This document shows, one piece after another, positions 12,015 to 19,775 of a stretch of 59,574 nucleotides of DNA. The notes below the pieces were generated by a model, which was not told the DNA's origin, ran no database searches, and saw only the letters and a list, made by a program, of their open reading frames with translations. A program made the position numbers and the translations under genes. The DNA comes from Roseateles subflavus (GTDB lineage Bacteria; Pseudomonadota; Gammaproteobacteria; Burkholderiales; Burkholderiaceae_C), in contig NZ_JASVDS010000011.1 in the NCBI RefSeq assembly GCF_030285365.1, forward strand, positions 1-59,574, in the 5' to 3' direction. Positions within the stretch are counted from its first letter, which is position 1; the number at the start of each line of letters is the position of its first letter.

Positions 12015-13223
12015 ATGCGTCGTCAACTGCTATTGGGCGGCGCGCTAGCGCTGCTGGTGGTCCTGCCCTTGTCCATCAAGGCGCTGCGGGTGTCAGAACA
12101 AAAGGCCGTCGAGGTCGTGACGGTGGAGAAACGTGCGATCACGCCCTCCATCCTGGCCTCCGGCATCCTCGCCTTCGGAAGCCAGGTCACCCTGGTGTCG
12201 GAGGTCCTTGCCCGGGTGGACGAGGTGCTGGTGACCGAAGGCAGCAGCGTCAGGCGCGGCCAAGTGCTGCTCCGCCTGGAAAGCGAGTCGCTGCACGCCG
12301 AGATTGCCCAGCTCACGGCTGCCAGGCGCCAGGCGGAGCTGGCGGTCGACCGCCAGCGCATTCGCCTCGAGGCCGCCGTGAGCAAGCTCAAGCGCAATGA
12401 AGAGCTGCACAGGCACGGCATGGTGGACTCCCTGCGCTTTGATGATCTGGCCTCGGAAGTGCATCTGGCCGAGGTCGAGCTTCGCAACAGCCAGGAGGCG
12501 GTCCGGCAGTCCTCGGCCTTGCTGGCGCAGGCGCAGCTGCGCCTGACCAAGACCGAGGTGCGGGCGCCGATAGACGGGATCGTGACCGCCGTTTCCATCA
12601 AGCGCGGCGAGACGGCCGTGCCCAGCGCGATGAGCATCGCGGGCGGCAGCCTGATGGTCGTCGCCGACACCCGGCAGCTGTATGCGGAGATCCAGGTCGA
12701 CGAGTCGGACATCGCACGCGTGACGGCCGACCATGCGGCGACCATCGTCCCGGTGGCCTTCCCGGACCGGCTGCTGAAGGGCAGGGTGGAGTCCATCGCC
12801 CTGACACCCCGGCAGACGCCGGGTCAAAGCCGCACCTATCCCGTGCGGATCCGGCTGGATCCGGTGCTCGATCTCAAGTTCCATCCGGGCATGAGCGCGC
12901 GCGCCGACATCGCCACCGCGGCCACCGCGCAGCGGCTGTCGGTGCCGCTGCAGGCCATCCAGTACGAGGGCCCGTCCGGCGCCAGCAAGGCCAACGTCTT
13001 CGTCGTTGAGAACAGCACCGTGCGCAAGCGCGCGATCGAGGCCGGGATCTCCGATGACAGCTACCAGGAAGTGGTCAAGGGCCTCAACGCAGACGACGTG
13101 GTGGTGGTCGGCCCCGCCAAGACACTTCGATTCCTTCGGGAAGGCGAGCGGGTCCAGACCCGGCCTGGCGCCCTGAAGACGGCGGCCCTGGGCCAACCGC
13201 CTGCCGCGGAGGCGAGCCGATGA
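12015..13223 (+). CDS. MacA/HlyD-type periplasmic adaptor subunit
   Basis: 402 aa adaptor with one N-terminal membrane anchor (LLLGGALALLVVLPLSIKAL). A biotinyl-lipoyl half (RVDEVLVTEGSSVRRGQVLL) comes before a long helical hairpin of about residues 90-180. The second lipoyl half (KTEVRAPIDGIVTAVSIKRG) and beta-barrel segments follow. It would link the inner-membrane ABC transporter encoded next to an outer-membrane channel. No TolC-like channel gene is present in the window, so that partner must be encoded elsewhere. It overlaps the ATPase gene by 4 bases (ATGA). Confidence 0.92.
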   Translation: MRRQLLLGGALALLVVLPLSIKALRVSEQKAVEVVTVEKRAITPSILASGILAFGSQVTLVSEVLARVDEVLVTEGSSVRRGQVLLRLESESLHAEIAQLTAARRQAELAVDRQRIRLEAAVSKLKRNEELHRHGMVDSLRFDDLASEVHLAEVELRNSQEAVRQSSALLAQAQLRLTKTEVRAPIDGIVTAVSIKRGETAVPSAMSIAGGSLMVVADTRQLYAEIQVDESDIARVTADHAATIVPVAFPDRLLKGRVESIALTPRQTPGQSRTYPVRIRLDPVLDLKFHPGMSARADIATAATAQRLSVPLQAIQYEGPSGASKANVFVVENSTVRKRAIEAGISDDSYQEVVKGLNADDVVVVGPAKTLRFLREGERVQTRPGALKTAALGQPPAAEASR

Positions 13224-13927
13224 TCGAGCTGCATGACATCCACAAGTCCTACCACCTGGACGGACAGGAATGCCCGGTGCTGCATGGCATCTCGCTGCAG
13301 GTGGCGGCCGGCGAGTTCGTGGCGCTGACCGGCAGCTCCGGGTCAGGCAAGTCCACGCTGATGAACATCCTGGGCTGCCTGGACACCCCAAGCAGCGGCC
13401 AGTACCTGCTGGATGGACGCGATGTGTCCTCCCTCAGCGAAGCCGCGCTGGCCAGGGAGCGCAATCTGCGGATCGGCTTCGTCTTCCAGAGCTTCTACCT
13501 GCTGCCCCGGATGCCCGCCTGGGTGACGGTGGCTCAGCCCTTGATCTACCGCGGCTGGTCTCCGGCCATGCGCCGGGAAGCGGCCCTGCTCGCGCTCAAG
13601 CGCGTGGGGCTGGAGCACCGCGCGGAACACCGCCCCAACGAGCTCTCAGGCGGACAAAGACAGCGCGTGGCGATCGCCCGGGCCCTGGTCGGCGAGCCCA
13701 AGCTGCTTCTCGCCGACGAGCCGACCGGCAACCTGGACAGCCGCACTGCGCAGGAAATCATGACCTTGTTCCATGAACTGCATGCCCACGGGCTGACCGT
13801 GCTGCTGGTCACCCATGAACCCGGCATTGCCTCGCAGTGCCGCCGCATCGTGCGCCTGCATGATGGTCTGGTCGCCGAAGACGCCGTGACCACACCCGTA
13901 CGGATGAGGGAGCCCGCCTTCTCATGA
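13220..13927 (+). CDS. MacB/LolD-type ABC transporter ATP-binding protein
   Basis: 235 aa nucleotide-binding subunit. It has Walker A GSSGSGKST (near 40), Q-loop FVFQSFYLLPRM, signature LSGGQRQRVAIARAL and Walker B LLLADEPTGNLD, followed by the switch histidine in LVTHEP. The length and the PTGNLD sequence place it in the MacB/LolD/FtsE group that works with FtsX-fold permeases. It is separate from the permease, whereas classical MacB is a fusion. ATGA overlaps occur at both ends. Confidence 0.94.
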   Translation: MIELHDIHKSYHLDGQECPVLHGISLQVAAGEFVALTGSSGSGKSTLMNILGCLDTPSSGQYLLDGRDVSSLSEAALARERNLRIGFVFQSFYLLPRMPAWVTVAQPLIYRGWSPAMRREAALLALKRVGLEHRAEHRPNELSGGQRQRVAIARALVGEPKLLLADEPTGNLDSRTAQEIMTLFHELHAHGLTVLLVTHEPGIASQCRRIVRLHDGLVAEDAVTTPVRMREPAFS

Positions 13928-15255
13928 ACCCGACCCTTTCTTCGACGCACGCGTCCACTCCATTGATCGAGGCACCCGGCACCGATCCGCATGGCCCAGG
14001 CCCGCACGCTCTCTGGGGCGCGCGCTTCTACCTGCTGCAGGAATGCCTGCGCTCGGCGCTGGCCAGCATACGGGCGCATGGCATGCGGAGCTTTCTGACC
14101 ATGCTGGGCATCATCATCGGCGTGGCATCGGTCGTCACCGTGATCTCGCTGGTGCAGGGCCTGTCGAAATCCATCAGCCAGCAGTTCCAGGGCCTCGGCG
14201 GCAATGTGCTCACCCTGCGGGCCGACACCCCGATCGAGGATGCGCTGCGCGGCAAGGTGAATCGGCTCAAGCTGAGCGATCTGGAACAGCTTCGCCATCG
14301 GATCGACGGCATCCAGGACATCACGCCGACCGTCGTGGCGGGCGGCCGCACCGGCGCCGATATTCGCAACGGATCGCATGTGGCCTACGGCACCATGTAC
14401 GGCACGACGGCGCTGTACCAGGACGTGCAGGCGCTGTATCCGCTGCACGGCAGGTTCCTGACCGAGAGCGACAACCTGACACGTCGCCGGGTGGTGGTGC
14501 TGGGCGAGAAGCTGCGCCGGGATCTGAAATTGCCGCCCAACCCGGTGGGCATGCACATCCAGATCGCGGGCGAGTGGTTCAAGGTCGTGGGGGTGATGGA
14601 GCCCCGCGGCGAGATGTTTGGCATCAGCCAGGATGCCTATCTGCTGATGCCATTTCAGACGGCATTGGCTGTGAACGGCGTGGTGGAGGAGCCCGACCTG
14701 TCCATCAGCTTCACCGTCAGCGACCCGGACCAGGCCGCGGCCATACAGGCAAGGGTCGTGGAGCTGATGCGGCTGGCGCACGGGCTGAAGCCGGGCCAAG
14801 CCAACGACTTCGCTCTGGAGTCGGCCGATTCGCTGCGCAAGTCCTTCAGCGAGATCAGCACCACCATCACCATCGTGGTGGGTGCCGTGGTCGGGATCTC
14901 GCTGATCGTCGGGGGCGTCGGCATCATGAACATCATGCTGGTGTCCGTGACGGAGCGCACCCGCGAAATCGGCATCGCCAAGGCCCTGGGCGCGCCTCGG
15001 GCCTTCATCCTGCTTCAGTTCCTGATCGAGGCCATGCTGCTGGCCGTGATCGGTGGGCTCATCGGGCTATTGATCGGCACGGGACTGGCGCATGTGATCG
15101 CCGCGCTGATTCCGAATTTCCCGCCACCGACGGTGCCCTGGTGGGCTTCGCTGGGGGCCTGCGGCTTTTCGGGGCTGATCGGCGTGGTGTTCGGCATCCT
15201 GCCCGCCAGCAATGCTGCCAATCTGACGCCCATTGACGCACTTCGCCACGAGTGA
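13924..15255 (+). CDS. MacB-type ABC transporter permease (FtsX fold)
   Basis: 443 aa permease. A first transmembrane helix follows RSALASIRAHGMRSFLTML. A large periplasmic MacB_PCD domain spans about 80-290, and three C-terminal helices follow (TIVVGAVVGISLIVGGVGIM, FLIEAMLLAVIGGLIGLLIG, GFSGLIGVVFGILPA). The motif ERTREIGIAKALGAP before the last helices is diagnostic of the family. With the adaptor and ATPase it forms a mechanotransmission-type exporter, probably for the NRPS product, as MacAB/PvdRT systems do for peptides. It is the last gene of the operon. Confidence 0.94.
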   Translation: MNPTLSSTHASTPLIEAPGTDPHGPGPHALWGARFYLLQECLRSALASIRAHGMRSFLTMLGIIIGVASVVTVISLVQGLSKSISQQFQGLGGNVLTLRADTPIEDALRGKVNRLKLSDLEQLRHRIDGIQDITPTVVAGGRTGADIRNGSHVAYGTMYGTTALYQDVQALYPLHGRFLTESDNLTRRRVVVLGEKLRRDLKLPPNPVGMHIQIAGEWFKVVGVMEPRGEMFGISQDAYLLMPFQTALAVNGVVEEPDLSISFTVSDPDQAAAIQARVVELMRLAHGLKPGQANDFALESADSLRKSFSEISTTITIVVGAVVGISLIVGGVGIMNIMLVSVTERTREIGIAKALGAPRAFILLQFLIEAMLLAVIGGLIGLLIGTGLAHVIAALIPNFPPPTVPWWASLGACGFSGLIGVVFGILPASNAANLTPIDALRHE

Positions 15256-15268
15256 CGCGCTCGTGCGG

Positions 15269-15308
15269 CACCGCCGCCTCTGGGCAGGGCGAGGGCAAGA
15301 GGGCGGTG
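15269..15308. terminator. GC-rich hairpin between convergent genes
   Basis: CACCGCCGCCTC pairs with GAGGGCGGTG around an 18-base loop, between the permease stop and the stop of the opposing hydrolase. There is no clear T-run on either side, so it is only a probable bidirectional transcription barrier. Confidence 0.35.
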
Positions 15309-16295
15309 TCAGGGGCCAGCCAGGGCCGGGGCTGGCGCCCCGCCTGGCGCGGGTCCATCGGAAGCCTCCCGCGCGAACCACTGCTGCAGATGGGCCAGCA
15401 GGGCAGGCGAGAGCGGCAGCGGGTCGATGTCCCTCAGGTCAAACAGCGCCGGCGGCCCTTCGCACGCCGACAGGTGGTGAATCATGTCGGGCACCACGTG
15501 ATGCTCCGTCGGGACGTCCACCAGGTCGGCGAGCTTCCCTGCGCTGTCGGGCGTGCATTGGAGGTCCTTCTCACCCGACAGCAGCAGCATGGGGCAGGGG
15601 ACATCGCGGTAGAGGCGGTTGACGTCCAGCTCGATCAGCTCGCGCAACCAGCGTGCACTCACGCGAGCGCTGCCGAGGCGGACCGTGCCCCCTTCCAGCG
15701 TCCGGACCCGTTCCAGCATCTTGCGCAGACTCTGGCCATACGGCCCTGTCAAGCGGTTCATCAGCCGCAGGATGAGGCCCAACAGGCCAGGCACATCGGG
15801 CAACTCACGTTCGATCTGGTCGGCCTGATGAATCAGCATGCCCTCCGCGCCCTCGACGAAGGGGCAGAGCTGGACAAGCGCTCGAGGACGGTGCGCGACT
15901 CTGGCCGCCAACTGGGCCGCCATGGCCGTTCCTTCGCTGTGTCCGATCATGTACATGCGCTGTGGATCACAGAAGGGTGCCGTCACCAGCGACTCCCAAC
16001 AGGCTTGGGCGTCGTCGACCAGGTCGTGATACCCGGTCTCAAGAAATTTGCCGCCACTCGCACCGGCACCGCGCTTGTCATAGCGGTAGCTGGCCACGCC
16101 GAACTCGGCGAGAGCCCTGGCCAACTTGGCGTAGATGGAGGGGCCGCGACCGCGGACGTTGCCATCCCGGTCCACCTGGCCACTGCCTTGCAGAATCAGC
16201 GCCAGCGGAAAACGGCCCTCGGCGGGGAGGCAAAGGCTGCCTTGGATGACAAGGCCAGGGCGCTGCACATTCCAGGCTTTCTCAGTGATAGACAT
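15309..16295 (-). CDS. Alpha/beta hydrolase, prolyl-oligopeptidase-like
   Basis: 328 aa soluble hydrolase. The fold begins at PLALILQGSGQVDRDG. The nucleophile elbow is MIGHSEGTAMA, LLLSGEKDLQCTP carries the probable catalytic Asp, and VPDMIHHLS carries the His. I placed the start at MSITEKAWNVQRPG because the open frame upstream of it consists of insertion-sequence debris. The substrate is unknown; carboxylester or peptide-ester hydrolysis is typical of the family. It faces the NRPS operon and is probably an independent gene. Confidence 0.8.
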   Translation of the reverse strand: MSITEKAWNVQRPGLVIQGSLCLPAEGRFPLALILQGSGQVDRDGNVRGRGPSIYAKLARALAEFGVASYRYDKRGAGASGGKFLETGYHDLVDDAQACWESLVTAPFCDPQRMYMIGHSEGTAMAAQLAARVAHRPRALVQLCPFVEGAEGMLIHQADQIERELPDVPGLLGLILRLMNRLTGPYGQSLRKMLERVRTLEGGTVRLGSARVSARWLRELIELDVNRLYRDVPCPMLLLSGEKDLQCTPDSAGKLADLVDVPTEHHVVPDMIHHLSACEGPPALFDLRDIDPLPLSPALLAHLQQWFAREASDGPAPGGAPAPALAGP

Positions 16296-16439
16296 GAACT
16301 GCTGACTGATTGAGTAGATGGCACAGTCTAGCGACCCTTCATGACGGAGAGGCATCGAGCGCGGATAGCCCCACACTGCGCAGCCCGACTGAGCTGCCGC
16401 GTCCCAGCCGTTCCAACACAAAGGTAGTGAAGTCCGACA

Positions 16440-16732
16440 ACTTGGAGAATGACGGACATGAAGAAGTGCGGATTCACCGAGGAGCAGATTTGCTTCCTCA
16501 GGCAGGCCCAATCTTCGACGGGTTCTGCCCAGGACGGATTGCGGCGGCCAACAGACACGCATGAATGGCCAGACCGCAGCCAGTTTTCGATAGTGTGGCC
16601 AGAGCGTAGCCACAGCGCCATTTCGAAGTTCGACTGGCCGTGATCCCGGTCACTTTCCTGGTCATTCACGCATTCGGCAGCCACTGGCCACGCTCCCGGA
16701 AGCTTTCCTGGTCATACACGCATTCGGCAGCC
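16440..16732. mobile_element. Insertion-sequence debris: IS3-type orfA stub plus other IS-end-like sequence
   Basis: At 16458-16511 the plus strand encodes MKKCGFTEEQICFLRQAQ, which matches the first residues of IS3-family OrfA proteins. The frame then runs into unrelated sequence, so only the first 18 or so codons remain. Bases 16560-16732 contain repeated TGGCCA-rich motifs and a 50-bp tandem duplication resembling the multiple terminal repeats of some insertion sequences. I cannot assign that part to a family. The debris ends exactly where the prophage-derived repeat begins (16733). Confidence 0.55.
16633..16732 (+). repeat. Two tandem 50-bp units
   Basis: Unit 1 (16633-16682) and unit 2 (16683-16732) both start ACTGGCC and share a 3' block that reads CTTTCCTGGTCATNCACGCA then TTCGGCAGCC, with one difference in that block. 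The differences cluster in the first 20 bases of each unit. The second unit abuts the prophage repeat. Confidence 0.75.
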
Positions 16733-16822
16733 ACCAATGTCGTTTGCGAGCTCCCTGAAGCTCGGTAGATCGCTCGGAAGGCGATTTAGCATGGCTGGCT
16801 TATCGGCCTGGCCAGGCCAAAA
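16733..16822 (+). repeat. Left copy of 90-bp direct repeat
   Basis: It starts ACCAATGTCGTTTGCGAGCT and ends GCCAGGCCAAAA. It matches 23261-23350 at 88 of 90 positions (differences at 16766 and 16810). In the right copy this sequence is the 5' end of the leftward regulator gene plus its upstream bases; here the gene is cut after about 20 codons. Confidence 0.95.
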
Positions 16823-17211
16823 GCTCTCGTCGACGCCGGCGGATTGATTCGACAATGTGCATTCCCCTGGGATAAGGGTTCGAATCCACTTTGACCCGAT
16901 GAACACTGAGCAAAAGCGGGGTCAGGTGTTGCCAAGGCCACTGCAAAAACTGCAGTCAGGAGGGCCCAAGATCCCCGTTCTTGGACTTTGCGAAACATGT
17001 CCAGCTGGGCCGGATTTGCCTCCTGTTCTGCCAGCCAGGTCACCAGCGGTTTAGGGTCGGTGTTTGCCACCATCGCAAGCACCAAAATTTGCGCGAGCGT
17101 GGGCTTTCTTTTGCCCGATTTCCATTCGCTAATGCGGCTGTGCGGGATACCAAGGTCCGCGAGAGCGTGTTTTTGATCTCTCGTCAAGCCCGCCAAAAGT
17201 TGGGTAAGCAT
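16786..17211 (-). CDS. Inovirus HTH repressor with C-terminal hydrophobic tail
   Basis: 141 aa. The N-terminal half is a helix-turn-helix (KHALADLGIPHSRISEWKSG, then KRKPTLAQILVLAMV) like the DUF3693/XRE regulators of Xanthomonas and Ralstonia filamentous phages. A hydrophobic stretch (SWALLTAVFAVALATPDPAFA) may anchor it in the membrane. The start is secure: AAGGAGGA lies 6 bases upstream of ATG 17211. The last 25 or so codons run through the left dif-like site into the 90-bp repeat, so the stop codon is supplied by the phage-phage junction. It is divergent from the replication operon across a 64-base region with operator-like repeats. Confidence 0.8.
   Translation of the reverse strand: MLTQLLAGLTRDQKHALADLGIPHSRISEWKSGKRKPTLAQILVLAMVANTDPKPLVTWLAEQEANPAQLDMFRKVQERGSWALLTAVFAVALATPDPAFAQCSSGQSGFEPLSQGNAHCRINPPASTRAFGLARPISQPC
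16845..16872 (+). other. Left dif-like XerCD recombination site (XerD arm degenerate)
   Basis: GATTCGACAA (XerC-like arm) and TGTGCA (central region) match the right site, but the other arm reads TTCCCCTGGGA rather than a XerD-type arm. This is what a phage-phage junction would look like if only the outermost site carries the chromosomal XerD arm. Confidence 0.45.
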
Positions 17212-17224
17212 CTAAGTCCTCCTT

Positions 17225-17257
17225 GTACCAAGACGGTACGAGAATTCGCGCCGTACC
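17225..17257. promoter_or_regulatory. Operator-like inverted repeats between repressor and replication operon
   Basis: Three half-sites occur in 33 bases: GTACC (17225-17229), GGTACG (17235-17240) and CGTACC (17252-17257). They form one inverted repeat with a 5-base spacer and another with an 11-base spacer. They lie between the divergent repressor start (17211) and the first rightward gene, where an inovirus repressor would bind. Confidence 0.55.
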
Positions 17258-17275
17258 TAAATGGGACGCGGCGCG

Positions 17276-17569
17276 ATGATAAACGGACAGATCCAGGATG
17301 CACTGACGGGGGAGGGGCCACTGACGCACAGGGCCTACACGTCCGCCGTCTGTCAGCGCTACCTGGCCGGCCAGGCTGACCCGCTCAGGGTCCAGATCCG
17401 GAAGCAGGGCGTCACCTCCTGCGGGTGCGTCGCCAAGATGCACGAGACCTTCACGAGCTCGGGAGAGTTTTACCAGGTCGAAACCGAAGTGTTCGGCCTG
17501 GTCTGGGTCGAGTCGCGCAATGTCCGTCTGTGCTCTGGCCTGGGCTGCACCTGCGAGGGCGCTCAATGA
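17276..17569 (+). CDS. Small phage protein of unknown function, upstream of Rep
   Basis: 97 aa soluble protein starting MINGQIQDALTGEGPLTHRA; an in-frame ATG at 17261 is possible. Its stop overlaps the Rep start as ATGA, which argues that it is translated. The C-terminal half is rich in Val, Glu and Cys (SCGCVAKMHETF, RLCSGLGCTCEG) with paired CxC motifs. I do not recognise a family. First position in the replication operon, and synthesis coupled to Rep, are compatible with a replication accessory or host-takeover role. Confidence 0.6.
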   Translation: MINGQIQDALTGEGPLTHRAYTSAVCQRYLAGQADPLRVQIRKQGVTSCGCVAKMHETFTSSGEFYQVETEVFGLVWVESRNVRLCSGLGCTCEGAQ

Positions 17570-18768
17570 CTTTGGAGCTTGTCACTCCGTCACGCCTGGC
17601 GCATTTGTTGCCGGGGAAGGGGATCGCCGGGGGAGGCGCGCAGCGCACCCCCGGGGAAACCCTGCCCCGGGGTCGGGACGGTCTAGTAACACGTCCCGAA
17701 ATTCTCACCGGTGAGAAAAAACCGGCCTTCTGCTCGGTGGATGCATGGCCTTTGGACCGGGAAACACCCTTTTTCGTGGACTGGCTGACTATCAGCCAGG
17801 AGCACCCGGAAAAGGGCCTGCCTGTGGTCGACAGTGGTTGTGTCATGGCCTGCGACGACGCGGGCGAGTTGGTCTGGAAAACGGTACGGGCGGTTCAGCA
17901 TCAGGGCTCGTTCGAAACCTCCATCTCCGTGAAGTGCGATGGGGTTCGGGTCACGCTGTCAGGCAACCTTTCCCGCTTCGGTCGGGCTGAGAACCTGTTC
18001 GGGTTTGGCTTCTCGGATTGCATCCGCCGTGCTAACGACGTGTTGTCTCACTACGGTTTGCCTCCCTTCACTGCTGGCCGGCGTATCGAGTACGCCGCGA
18101 AGCAGGGCAAGGACGTCCGCTACGCGTGGACGGGTGCTCGTGTCAGTCGAATTGACCTGACGGCGAATTTTGAGGCCGGTTCCGCCGATGACGCTCACGC
18201 AGTCATGCAGTACTTGGGAACCCAGCACGCAGGACGGCAGGAAGGTCGCGTTCTGGGTCAGGGCGAGACGGTTGCTTGGGGTGGTGGCCGTCGCCAGTAC
18301 TGGAAGGCCTATCTAAAGCATTTGGAACTGCGGCGCCATGAATGCGCGGATGAACGCGTAGCCGCTCACTGTGAGGCTGTGGGCCTCGTTCGATTTGAAG
18401 GCACGGTCCGCTCGAATGCCCTAACGGACATGGGTGCCGCTTACCTGGGCGACTACGAAAGGGGGTTTGCCATGCAACAGCTGGTCCACCTGTTCAACGA
18501 GAAAAGCGCCGTCCTCACCAGGGCGGAGAAGGCCACCGATGACCTGGACGAACTGCCTCGGCATCTGCGCGCTACTGCCCGGGACTACCTCGCGGGAATG
18601 GACACGCGCAAGACGCTCAGCCAGGCCACCTGGTATCGGCACCGCAACGAACTTTTGAAGTACGGCCTGGACCTTGCTGTTCGCAATGTCAGGCCGTTCG
18701 CACCTCGGGTCCGCGTCGTTGAGCTGCGCCGCGCTGAAAGACCCTCTTGGTACCAGCTCGCAGCATGA
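17566..18768 (+). CDS. Inovirus replication initiation protein (Rep)
   Basis: 400 aa. It would nick the double-stranded replicative form to start rolling-circle replication. Typical motifs of the phage II/X (CRI-like) family are present: FFVDWLTISQEHP near the start, VSRIDLTANFEAG in the middle, then YWKAYLKHLELRRHE and LVRFEGTVRSNAL. The start is the ATG that overlaps the previous stop, giving MTLELVTPSRLAHLLPG; upstream in-frame codons belong to the preceding gene in another frame. Length is normal for the family. Confidence 0.88.
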   Translation: MTLELVTPSRLAHLLPGKGIAGGGAQRTPGETLPRGRDGLVTRPEILTGEKKPAFCSVDAWPLDRETPFFVDWLTISQEHPEKGLPVVDSGCVMACDDAGELVWKTVRAVQHQGSFETSISVKCDGVRVTLSGNLSRFGRAENLFGFGFSDCIRRANDVLSHYGLPPFTAGRRIEYAAKQGKDVRYAWTGARVSRIDLTANFEAGSADDAHAVMQYLGTQHAGRQEGRVLGQGETVAWGGGRRQYWKAYLKHLELRRHECADERVAAHCEAVGLVRFEGTVRSNALTDMGAAYLGDYERGFAMQQLVHLFNEKSAVLTRAEKATDDLDELPRHLRATARDYLAGMDTRKTLSQATWYRHRNELLKYGLDLAVRNVRPFAPRVRVVELRRAERPSWYQLAA

Positions 18769-18779
18769 AGGATTTTCAA

Positions 18780-19115
18780 ATGGACTACAGCAAGCGCACC
18801 GTGAAGGTTGTGGGCATCAAGCTCGCCGCGTGGGAGATGGAAGGCAAGAAGGGCGTGACCTCTGAGATTTACCGAGAGGTCGCTCTGGACGATCGACGCA
18901 ATAACGGCACGGATCGCATCATCAAGGGCCTGTGCACTGCGGCCATTCGTGTTCCCGAGGAAGTGCTGCGCAAGGTTGCCCATCTTCCCGTGCCCTTTAC
19001 CGCAGAGCTGACCGAGGAAGAGGTCAGCAATGGCAAGACCGTGCAGAACGTGGTGGTGGATCTGCGCCCCGTGGATCTCGTAAAGCCTGCTCAGCCGGCT
19101 AAGGCTGCTCCCTAA
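18780..19115 (+). CDS. Probable phage ssDNA-binding protein (gene V analogue)
   Basis: 111 aa, starting MDYSKRTVKVVGIKLAAWEM with GAAGGA 7-8 bases upstream. It lies directly after Rep and before the small coat genes, the usual place of the single-stranded DNA-binding protein that coats progeny strands. Its strand-rich, charged composition is compatible with an OB-like fold, but I see no decisive motif, so the assignment rests on position. Its TAA stop overlaps the next ATG. Confidence 0.6.
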   Translation: MDYSKRTVKVVGIKLAAWEMEGKKGVTSEIYREVALDDRRNNGTDRIIKGLCTAAIRVPEEVLRKVAHLPVPFTAELTEEEVSNGKTVQNVVVDLRPVDLVKPAQPAKAAP

Positions 19116-19198
19116 TGCTGGCCGCTAGCTCCCTCCTGGCTGCCTCGCTGGCGCTGCTGGCCGTTGGCCTGCACCTGTGCCGGAGGTGGCTGCCGTGA
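19115..19198 (+). CDS. 27-residue phage membrane peptide
   Basis: Reads MLAASSLLAASLALLAVGLH then LCRRWLP: one hydrophobic helix with a basic end, like the tiny gVII/gIX tip proteins of filamentous phages. It overlaps the previous stop (TAATG), and the next gene's GTG overlaps its own stop (GTGA). These overlaps are the main support. Confidence 0.5.
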   Translation: MLAASSLLAASLALLAVGLHLCRRWLP

Positions 19199-19392
19199 CC
19201 GTCGATCAAGCCTGGTCGCTCGTGCTCGCCTGTCTTGGTGTTGCCGCGAGCTTCTTCGTTCTCGGCTACCTGCTCGGCTGGGTGTCTGACGCCGGCAAGG
19301 AAGCCTTTGCGAGGCGCTGGGCTGTCACTGGCATTCGCCGGGACCGAGTCGTTCGAGCGCGGCTGCGTGCGCTTCGGAGGTCGCGCCCGTGA
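19195..19392 (+). CDS. Small phage membrane protein
   Basis: 65 aa with one transmembrane helix (SLVLACLGVAASFFVLGYLL) and a strongly basic C-terminus (RRDRVVRARLRALRRSRP). I chose GTG 19195 because it overlaps the previous stop and GGAGG lies 8 bases upstream. It is probably a minor virion or assembly protein. The basic tail could contact the packaged DNA, but that is a guess. Confidence 0.6.
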   Translation: MTVDQAWSLVLACLGVAASFFVLGYLLGWVSDAGKEAFARRWAVTGIRRDRVVRARLRALRRSRP

Positions 19393-19484
19393 TGCTTGAT
19401 CTAGACGCTATCGCGCGGGTCTTCTGGGTGCTGCTGCTGTGCTGGCTTCTGCGTCTGGTCTTCCGCTATTTCAGGGGCCTCTGA
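19392..19484 (+). CDS. 30-residue phage membrane peptide
   Basis: Reads MLDLDAIARVFWVLLLCWLL then RLVFRYFRGL: acidic start, hydrophobic core, basic end. It overlaps both neighbours by TGATG. The charge pattern is that of a filamentous phage minor coat protein. Confidence 0.5.
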   Translation: MLDLDAIARVFWVLLLCWLLRLVFRYFRGL

Positions 19485-19711
19485 TGCAGTGCGCCGTCAA
19501 CACGGGGTCAGGTCTTGACCTGCAGCCGATGCAGCCTGGCGGGGCGTGCGCTGGTGTCGTTCTCGTCGAGGCCTCAGACGTCCCACCTAACCCGTTCTAT
19601 CTGACCAATGAACAAGGCGTGCTCGTGTCTACCGCGGTTGGCACGGTCTGGCTCATCGGCTGGGGTATCCGTCGCGTGATCCAGGCGCTCAACGTCGACG
19701 GCTCCGATTGA
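19484..19711 (+). CDS. Inovirus minor coat-like protein
   Basis: 75 aa starting MQCAVNTGSGLDLQPMQPGG. The N-terminal half has two spaced cysteines (positions 3 and 17). A single C-terminal helix follows (STAVGTVWLIGWGIRRVIQA). The layout (cysteine near the start, then LVEASDV, then a C-terminal helix) resembles proteins encoded just upstream of the major coat gene in Xanthomonas/Ralstonia inoviruses. Exact role unknown. Confidence 0.6.
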   Translation: MQCAVNTGSGLDLQPMQPGGACAGVVLVEASDVPPNPFYLTNEQGVLVSTAVGTVWLIGWGIRRVIQALNVDGSD

Positions 19712-19775
19712 TTCCTGTCCTGGCTCCCGACGCCGATACGGGCCAGGCTTCATGTCTTCGGCAGGAGTGTTTGAA

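Noticed and set aside
15309-16613. Longer hydrolase with about 106 extra N-terminal residues
   Set aside because: The extra part is encoded by insertion-sequence debris and has no hydrolase-like sequence. The family fold begins after MSITEKAW.
16866-16890. T-arm-like GGTTCGAATCC, suggesting a tRNA at the phage end
   Set aside because: Only 3 of 5 T-stem pairs form and there is no acceptor or anticodon arm. The bases are part of the repressor coding sequence.
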